Source of the DNA: Apricaphanius iberus
Taxonomy: Eukaryota > Chordata > Actinopteri > Cyprinodontiformes > Aphaniidae
Assembly: GCA_028564705.1 (NCBI GenBank)
Contig: JAPXFQ010002662.1
Span: 1,178,001 to 1,242,000 of the forward strand
Length of the DNA: 64,000 nt
Direction of reading: 5' to 3'
Below, in pieces: positions 57,616-64,000 of this stretch. The translations under genes and the position numbers were made by a program. The notes beneath the pieces were generated by a model. That model did no database searches, was not told the origin of the DNA, and worked only from the letters and a program-made list of their open reading frames with translations. Within the stretch, counting starts at the first letter, position 1. Every line of letters begins with the position of its first letter.

Positions 57616-59765
57616 TTAAGTCAGTCTTGACAAATGTAGAAAAAATGGTTGCCACATCCTATCAAAGGTTGCAGAGCTGAGAGATACATTGTGTCGAATC
57701 CTTTCCATATGCAACAAATTAGTAATTTCTGAAAGCCAGGCCTTAAAGGAAGGGGCCTCATCACTTTTCCAATAAGATAAGATGTTCCTTTTTGCAATGA
57801 CCATTCCATATTGTATAGTTTTACGGTGTGAGTTGGTGAGCATAGAAAGGTGTCGAGAGCCACCTAGAATTGCAGTGAGAGGATCTGGAGAAATATTACA
57901 GTTATATACCTCAGAAAAACATTTGAAAATATCAGACCAGAACTGATTTAATTTAGGACAGAACCAAAATAGATGGCCCAGAGTTCAATCCGCTGATTTA
58001 CATTTTGAACATATTGGGGATATAGAAGGGTAGAAAGAGTGAAGTTTAACACAAGAGTAGTGTAGCCTGTGGATAACTTTAAACTGAATAAGGTGGTGTC
58101 TCGAATTGATTGAGCAGCTGCGGATGTCACCAAGGTAAGTTTCCCAGTCATTGTCACTTATTGACAGAGCTAAGTCTTTTTCCCAAGCCTCTTTCAAATG
58201 GTGGGATGAAGTCGGGTTAAGTGAGTTAAAAAGGTCGACAAATCGTGAAGTAAGTCTCTTAGAGTCGGGGGAACGATTAAGAAGAGTATACAGTTCAATG
58301 GGAGCTGGTAATGACTGAAAGTGAGAAATGTTTTTGCGGACGAAATCTCTAACCTGTAGATAGCGGAAGAAATGCGTATCAGATAATGTGAATTTCTCTT
58401 TCAGCTGAGTAAAGGTAGCAAAAGTCTTATTGAGATAAAGGTCCTCAATGGTAATGATACCCTTTTTAACCCAGAGCAGAAAAACGTTGTCCGACAGTGA
58501 GGGTGGGAAACTGTGGTTTCGGTGCAGAGGGGTGGAGGTGGAAATTGCAGGCAGGTTAAACGATTTCCTTATTTGGTACCATATTTTTAAGGAATTTGTA
58601 ACTATGAAGTTATTTTCAGGATTGGATTTAGGGGGCTGAGGTGAGGAGAATAGGAGAGCAGGCAAAGAACTGATAGGGAGACTCTGTTCAATTGCAAGCC
58701 ATGACGGGGTGGAGGAACTAACATTACCTTGTCGTGGGTTTTGCCAGTACATCAATACTCTACAGTTCGCAGCCCAATAGTAGTGGCAGAAATTTGGTAA
58801 ACTGAGGCCACCAGCTGATTTGGGTTTGGTTAAATGCTTTTTAGAGATGCGATGCGCCTTAAAACCCCACACAAAAGGCAAGATGAGTGAATCTATTAAT
58901 TTAAAAAAGGATTTGGGTAAGAAAATTGGTAGGTTCTGGAACAGGTAGAGGAATCTGGGAAGAGTAACCATATTAATTGCGTTGACCCGACCTATAAGAG
59001 ATAAGGGTAGCAGTCTCCAGGATTCAATATTTGATTTTAACTTGTCAATCATGTCGAGGAAATTCAATTTATAAATTAGCTTGGGGTCTTTAGGAATTGT
59101 GACTCCTAAGTACTTGATTTTATCAAACACAATTTTAAATGATAAGTTTTTAAGAAAATTTGGGTCCAGATCACCTGTGAGCGGCAGGAATTCACTTTTA
59201 TCCCAATTTACAGTGTAGCCAGAAATTTCACCAAATTTTTCAATGAGTCCTAATAAGGGAGGGAGAGAGGTTTCTGGGCGAGACAGAAACAGAACAACAT
59301 CGTCCACGTACAGCGAGATGCGATGGTCTACTCCTCCCAAAATTAAAGGGGCAATAGAGGGGTGATTCCTGATACTTATAGCCAGGGGTTCCATAGCAAC
59401 AGCAAATAATAAAGGGCTGAGGGGGCAGCCCTGTCGGCAAGATCGTTGTAGAGTGAAGGCAGGAGACCTGTTGTTGTTGGTGATGACCGAGGCAGTGGGG
59501 CGAGCGTATAACATTTTGACCCAGGAGGCGAAATTCTTCCCCAATCCAAACTCCTTAATTGCAGATAAAAGGTATGGCCACTCAACTTGATCAAACGCCT
59601 TTTGTGCGTCAAGGGCGAGAACGGCAATTTTAGAATCTTTGCTAAATTTAGTGTACATAATATTTAGCAGACGCCTAACATTAAAAAACGAAAATCTACC
59701 TGGAATAAATCCAGTTTGGTCTACATGGATAATATCTGCAATACATTTATTAAGTAGAAAGAACA
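57616..59765 (-). pseudogene. L1 ORF2, reverse transcriptase and C-terminal part
   Basis: Resumes with CIADIIHVDQTGFIPGR, then VLALDAQKAFDQVEWPYLL, RQGCPLSPLLFAVAMEPLA, ISLYVDDVVLFLSRPE (catalytic YVDD) and GRVNAINMVTLPRFLYLFQ. The first RT motifs (GPDG..., SYRPISLL) lie in the deleted part. An in-frame TGA at 57985-57987 breaks the Cys-rich C-terminus (CSKCKSAD / TLGHLFWFCP); reading resumes to a stop at 57616. Otherwise open. Confidence 0.85.
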
Positions 59766-60835
59766 GCGTTATATTTCGACTTTAATTTGATTATTTCATT
59801 AAGCTTGGTTGGAGAGGCGGTCGCCTTGTAGTCTTTTTCTAACGGTTTGAGTTGGGCTGTGATATCTGCTAATTCTTTCTCCTTATCCTTTTTTATTTTA
59901 GCCTCGTGGGCTATAATATTTCCTCGTGTTACAGCTTTAAAGGCCTCCCACAGGGTGGAGTCATTTACCTCAGATGTGTCATTTTGATCAAAGTATTCTG
60001 TTATTTTGTTGGCTGTTTGCTGGCAGAATTGAATGTTGTTAAGTAGTAAAGGATTGAACCGCCAGTTGAACGCAGCTTTAATTCTACCAATATTGATTTT
60101 TAGTTCAACGGGGCTGTGGTCGGAAATTACAATATCATGATATTTGGAGGAGATTATATCCGAGGTCAAAATGCCGTCAGTCAAAAAGTAGTCAATTCTT
60201 GTATATGATTTATGAACATTAGAGAAGTAGGAAAAGTCCTTATCATTTGGGTGTTGTAGTCTCCAGATGTCAACCAGGTTCATTGACTTAACTATATTAT
60301 TAAGAGCAATACTAGCGTTAGAGGGACTGGTGGGGCGGGTGGAGAGTCTGTCAAGAAAGCAGTCCAGAATTGTGTTAAAATCTCCGCCTGCAATTAAGTG
60401 GGTAGATGATAAATCCGGGATAAGATTAAAGACTTTCCTAAAAAAACCAGGGTCATCGAAGTTGGGCGCATAAATATTCAAAAAGGTTACATGTCGTGAC
60501 AGAATGCGACCTGACACGATCAGATAGCGGCCGTTAGGGTCTGAAATAGTTGAAATATGTTCAAATGGGACATTCCTTCTGATTAATATGGCTACACCTC
60601 TAGCCTTAGAAGAAAAAGTTGACTGGTATATCTGAGATATCCAAGCACATCTCAACCTCCACTGCTCATTATGTTTGATATGCGTTTCCTGCATAAAAAT
60701 TATATCTCCAGTTAGTGACTTTAAATGGGAAAAGACCTTGCCCCTTTTTAAATTAGTCCTTAAACCCCTGACATTCCAGCTGAGTAATGTTAAGCTGCCA
60801 CCATGTGGTGGGATGAGAGGGTCATTAGCAACCAT
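59750..60835 (-). CDS. L1 ORF2, endonuclease part (truncated by a deletion)
   Basis: Starts MVANDPLIPPHGG at the expected place. Apurinic-like endonuclease motifs in order: LLSWNVRGLR, FMQETHI, LNIYAPN, AGGDFNTILD, YTRIDYFLTD and VISDHSPVELK. The frame runs into the domain linker and ends LKSKYNAVLST at a stop created where about 200 codons are missing. The RT continues in another frame from 59755. Confidence 0.85.
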   Translation of the reverse strand: MVANDPLIPPHGGSLTLLSWNVRGLRTNLKRGKVFSHLKSLTGDIIFMQETHIKHNEQWRLRCAWISQIYQSTFSSKARGVAILIRRNVPFEHISTISDPNGRYLIVSGRILSRHVTFLNIYAPNFDDPGFFRKVFNLIPDLSSTHLIAGGDFNTILDCFLDRLSTRPTSPSNASIALNNIVKSMNLVDIWRLQHPNDKDFSYFSNVHKSYTRIDYFLTDGILTSDIISSKYHDIVISDHSPVELKINIGRIKAAFNWRFNPLLLNNIQFCQQTANKITEYFDQNDTSEVNDSTLWEAFKAVTRGNIIAHEAKIKKDKEKELADITAQLKPLEKDYKATASPTKLNEIIKLKSKYNAVLST

Positions 60836-61254
60836 AAAAGGATGATAAGTTTACGACAACATACCATATCCAAAGCATAATTATAATTAGTGGGGTACGT
60901 ATTCAGAAGAGCAGGTAAAAAAAAAGAGAAAACAGGAAAACATACAGATTAGATCCATCCCCCTGTCCCCCTCCCCAAACGAGGTGGGACGAAAAGACCA
61001 TGAACACTGAGAAACAGCTAGACACTGCAAGAAACCGTCGAGCTCAAATAAAACTCCTGACTAAAGCAGAGAACGTAACTATCTCCACACTCGTGTGAAA
61101 GCAAAAACAGAAATAAACACTTACGTATTTAGCGGTTAAATAAAACTCAATTCTTGATGAGACTGAGGAACAATAGAGTAGCCTGCCATTGAAGAGTCTC
61201 AAACAGGTGACTGGGTGCGGCAGCAGGCTGAATAATCCCGGCCGGAGGTACAGT

Positions 61255-62169
61255 TCACTCCGCAGCAGCGGAGGATGTGATAAATCTGTCTATAAAAGTC
61301 TCGGCATCCTTGGCATCCTGAAATATTTTCTGCTCCGTACCATGGTTGAAGGTCAGTCTGGCTGGAAAGAGGAGACCGTGTTTGACTCCGGCGGCCCTCA
61401 GTTTCTTTTTCGCTCCATCAAAGGTGCGCCGTTGTTCGGTGACTTCAGTTGAGAAGTCCGGGTACACGCTGATCCTGGCACCGTTGTAGGTCAGTGGAGC
61501 ATGTAGCCGAGCGAGTTTCAGGATTTTCTCCTTCTCTGGAGGGTGATGAATTTTGGCGATCATGGTGCGTTGACGTCCGGCTGCGGGTGGACCGATACGA
61601 TGCGCCCGGTCAACTTTGAGTCCGCTGGTGAAGTTGTTGGCTCCGAGGAGTTGCGGCAGGAGCTTAGTAACAAACTGTGTTGGGTTGCCTTTCTCAACTT
61701 TTTCTGGTAGGCCAGTGATTTTAATATTGCAGCGTCTAGATCGGTTCTCGAGATCTATTAGCTTACGTTTAATTGACTTATGGATTTCCAGTAGCTCCGT
61801 GCACTGTTTCTCCAGATCTGTGATGCGGGACTCGTGGTCGGCTGCAAAGCCCTCCAGGTCGGAGATGCGTGATGTGTAGTCCGCCAGGGAAGTCTGGACT
61901 TGGTGGAGTGTGCAGTCGAGCGTGTTAAATCTGGTGTTCATGTCTTCGTCCAGTTTCCCAATGGCAGCCATGACGCTAGCCAGCGTGGGCTGAGAAGTTG
62001 AAGGTCTATCGGTGCCAGCAGTAGTGGTACCCGGGCTGCTAGTCGGGGTTAGCTCGGGGCTAACGGCCCTGACCGTATTCATGGCAGGAACTGTCTTTGC
62101 GTTTTTCTTCGGGTTTGAGTTCGGATGCGTAAGCTTTTCCTTAGTTTTATTTTTGTTGGAACCGCTCAT
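61255..62169 (-). CDS. L1 ORF1 protein (RNA-binding, coiled-coil and RRM)
   Basis: 304 residues, uninterrupted. Basic N-terminus (MSGSNKNKTKEKLTH), Thr/Pro-rich linker to about residue 60, coiled coil about 65-145 (LADYTSRISDLEGFAADHES), then RRM-like domain from NIKITGLPEKVEKGN to about 235 (VDRAHRIGPP) and a C-terminal domain with RISVYPDFS. This is the L1 ORF1 (Transposase_22-type) architecture: trimeric RNA chaperone that coats L1 RNA. ORF2 begins 419 bases downstream. Confidence 0.88.
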   Translation of the reverse strand: MSGSNKNKTKEKLTHPNSNPKKNAKTVPAMNTVRAVSPELTPTSSPGTTTAGTDRPSTSQPTLASVMAAIGKLDEDMNTRFNTLDCTLHQVQTSLADYTSRISDLEGFAADHESRITDLEKQCTELLEIHKSIKRKLIDLENRSRRCNIKITGLPEKVEKGNPTQFVTKLLPQLLGANNFTSGLKVDRAHRIGPPAAGRQRTMIAKIHHPPEKEKILKLARLHAPLTYNGARISVYPDFSTEVTEQRRTFDGAKKKLRAAGVKHGLLFPARLTFNHGTEQKIFQDAKDAETFIDRFITSSAAAE

Positions 62170-62719
62170 AGTTGAGTAAGTGTTGATTTTTAGCGAGTAT
62201 TTATCGAGAGTGTGGAGGAGCTACTCGAAGACACGACTGCTCCATGCGGCGTTCACTAGCGCCCCCCAGCAGTCTGGTCATCTTGACGTGTTTTCATGGT
62301 TTCAAGTTTTCTCTCTAGGTTTTTCATACAATAATGTCATCATGTCCTCCTGCTGACAGCATGACTCAAACAATCACAGACAGTAAATAACACAATACAA
62401 TGCCTGCAACATATCCTTATGTCCCGCAACATCTTCTGCTCTATTCCACATAGGTGTACACATGGCCACAGATAACTTCTAACAGCTTTCTGGAATTTTA
62501 GCCACTTACTGGACCCACGCTTACTGGGCTCCACCCTGCTTCAATCGCTGAGTAGAATCACTAGTGGGCTTTGAACAGATGTTTAGGACATCAATCTATT
62601 TGAGGATTCTAACATTTGTAATCCTTTATTTTCCTTATTCTGCCCATAAATCAACTTGATTTCTTTGTGATTTTTTTAGCTTCTTCAAAACACATCTGAG
62701 TAGTTAGTAGTTGGCTTGC

Positions 62720-62955
62720 AATCGGAGGGTCGTAGGTTCGATTCCAGCTTCCTCCAGTCACATGTCGATGTGCCCCTGGGCAAGGCACTTAACCCCCAAA
62801 TTCTACATTGTCCTACCGAGCCATGTTGGGTGTCGGTGTATGAATGCGAGTGTGAATGGGTGAATGTGGCTTCAATGTAAAGCGCTTTGAGTGGTCAGTA
62901 AGACTAGAAAAGCGCTATATAAGTTCAGTCCATATCATATCATATCATATCAATG
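62720..62955 (+). mobile_element. tRNA-derived SINE
   Basis: Pol III B box GGTTCGATTCC near 62737, body CTGGGCAAGGCACTTAACCC, GTGAATGGGTGAATGTGGC, AAAGCGCTTTGAGTGG, and a CATAT repeat tail (62930-62952). Same class as the SINE at 38.7 kb. Confidence 0.75.
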
Positions 62956-64000
62956 TTTGCCAGGTTCCACAGACCTGGACTTATTACACTGTTGATCTAA
63001 TATTATGACATTTTTAATACTTCAACCCAGTATATTTGAACTGGTTTGAGGGAAAATGCCTAAAAGGCATTCATTTAAATCCAAGGATTCAACCTTCTAC
63101 TGTAGAACTAGTTTCCAAGGCGGAATCCTTATGGGTGTCTTAACCCAGACTTGAGTGGATTTTAGACTCCCCTATTCAGTTCCTAGAAGGAAGGTTACAA
63201 TTCACAGAAGCTCGACAACCTGTTTCTTCATGAAACAAGTCCTTCTGACTGACACACTCACTGGTTGGCCGCCAGCGTTTGGATTTGTCCCCACCTCTCT
63301 GAGCAACTCAGGTGAACGGATTTTTATTTTTTTCCTCCCTTTTTGGATCCAAGATTTCCTGTTTTCGACGCCCAGCCTCAATTCGTGGACTAAAGTAGGA
63401 AAAATACTTTCTTTACTCTTATATCTGGGTCAGAGCCTATTTAGATTGATTGTGCTAGCATGCTTTATCATGAACAAGTTTAATGTGTTGTGTTAAGGTT
63501 ACTCTGTATCTGTAAGCAAAGTAGTGTGTTGATTTTTGCGTTTGCTCTTTGTTAAGTTCCACGAACTGGAGTGTTTCTGTAGAGAACGAGCAAAGGACGG
63601 ACAGTAGACGCCATTCCAGCTTTGCCTGAGTTTATGACACTTTGTTAGCCACCAACCAGGCAGTATCAACACGCTGTCTTCCTTTATCTACAAGAGCCGA
63701 CCGTGTGGCTTGGTTAAATCACCCTTATTGGTATGCGACCTTCCCTTTTTTTTGTCCTTCGCTCTTCTCATCCAGGTGCATTCTGCATAAGCACATAAGA
63801 ACGTGAAGGGAAAGCCTCTGTTGACGTGGCTGTTTTTTACGTAGAGCAGTATCTTAGGCCATTTAGCTTAGCAGTTCGCAGGGACGGAACTAGCCGAGAT
63901 TGAACTCATTTTTGTTTGTGTGAGCAATTTAGTTATTAAATTCTTTAAACTGAGTTAAATTTCTCTGCTTTTTTTATTAAGGGTGTTTCAATATGTTCTT
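62956..64000. other. No gene recognised
   Basis: A 113-codon open frame at 63155-63496 has no recognised motif and an atypical, hydrophobic composition. No terminal repeat identified. Confidence 0.3.

Larger units (their letters stand above)
57337..62266 (-). mobile_element. Nearly full-length L1-type LINE with 18-bp target duplication
   Basis: Flanked by CAGCAGTCTGGTCATCTT at 57319-57336 and, identical, at 62267-62284. On the minus strand the 5' end starts GGGGGGCGCTAGTGAACG, ORF1 and ORF2 follow, and the element ends in an A-rich 3' end (T run at 57337-57343). ORF1 is open and the endonuclease part of ORF2 is open; RT has an internal deletion and a late stop. The perfect duplication shows a recent insertion. 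Confidence 0.92.

Noticed and set aside
62720..62800. Possible tRNA gene from the GGTTCGATTCC box
   Set aside because: No cloverleaf with paired acceptor stem could be drawn; the downstream body is a known SINE type.
63155..63496. A 113-codon frame near the right end
   Set aside because: No motif and no splice or promoter context; likely chance.

Overview
The window looks like euchromatic DNA from a teleost fish. The evidence is spliced vertebrate exons with GT/AG borders (DEPDC1, an LDL-receptor class A exon), AT-rich noncoding DNA, and fish-type repeats from nearly every class: L1, CR1/Rex1-like and L2-like LINEs, an RTE tail, tRNA-derived SINEs, BEL/Pao and Ty3/gypsy elements, PIF/Harbinger, Tc1 and hAT MITEs. 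No bacterial or organellar features were seen. Family calls rest on motif recognition from memory; no database was searched.

Layout. 0-4.2 kb: 5' half of a DEPDC1 gene on the minus strand, with first exon and promoter near 4.0-4.2 kb. 4.2-9.3 kb: repeats, including an RTE tail, a CR1/Rex1-like LINE fragment and a decayed PIF/Harbinger element. 9.3-12 kb: exon-like relics and two THAP-type zinc-finger exons. 12-15.7 kb: little recognisable apart from a Tc1 fragment. 15.76-30.2 kb: a nested insertion (next paragraph). 30.2-39.8 kb: nested MITEs, a 30/33-bp coding-like minisatellite split by a CR1/Rex1-like LINE, an L2-like LINE, and another LINE holding a SINE. 40-43 kb: Ty3/gypsy integrase and a hAT MITE. 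45.7-51.7 kb: BEL/Pao element with decayed gag-protease-RT-RNase H reading frames and a minisatellite where integrase should be. 53.3 kb: one orphan LDLRa exon. 57.3-62.3 kb: a nearly complete L1 with a perfect 18-bp target duplication. 62.7-62.95 kb: a SINE.

The most interesting object is at 16.49-29.12 kb. Two halves of one common fish repeat (15.76-16.49 kb and 29.12-29.39 kb) are split at a TTAA site by 12.6 kb of DNA. The ends of that DNA are inverted copies of AGGAGCAGGGG(G)CC..GGATT. Inside are two convergent, intron-containing genes. One is plus-strand and encodes a small protein with the zinc-binding cytoplasmic domain of the P2X7 receptor (P2RX7_C). The other is minus-strand, has at least nine exons, and encodes a DDE-transposase-like protein (DGR.DSPG, TE.LESF.N). 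Each first exon lies just inside its terminus. I read this as a TTAA-targeting, Kolobok-like DNA transposon carrying a P2RX7_C gene. This copy is dead: it has stops, frameshifts, a missing catalytic-domain exon and two L1 insertions in one intron. I do not know of a published description of this arrangement.

The only clear host genes are DEPDC1 (partial) and, less surely, the gene owning the LDLRa exon. Almost everything else is mobile-element sequence whose nesting gives a relative insertion order.
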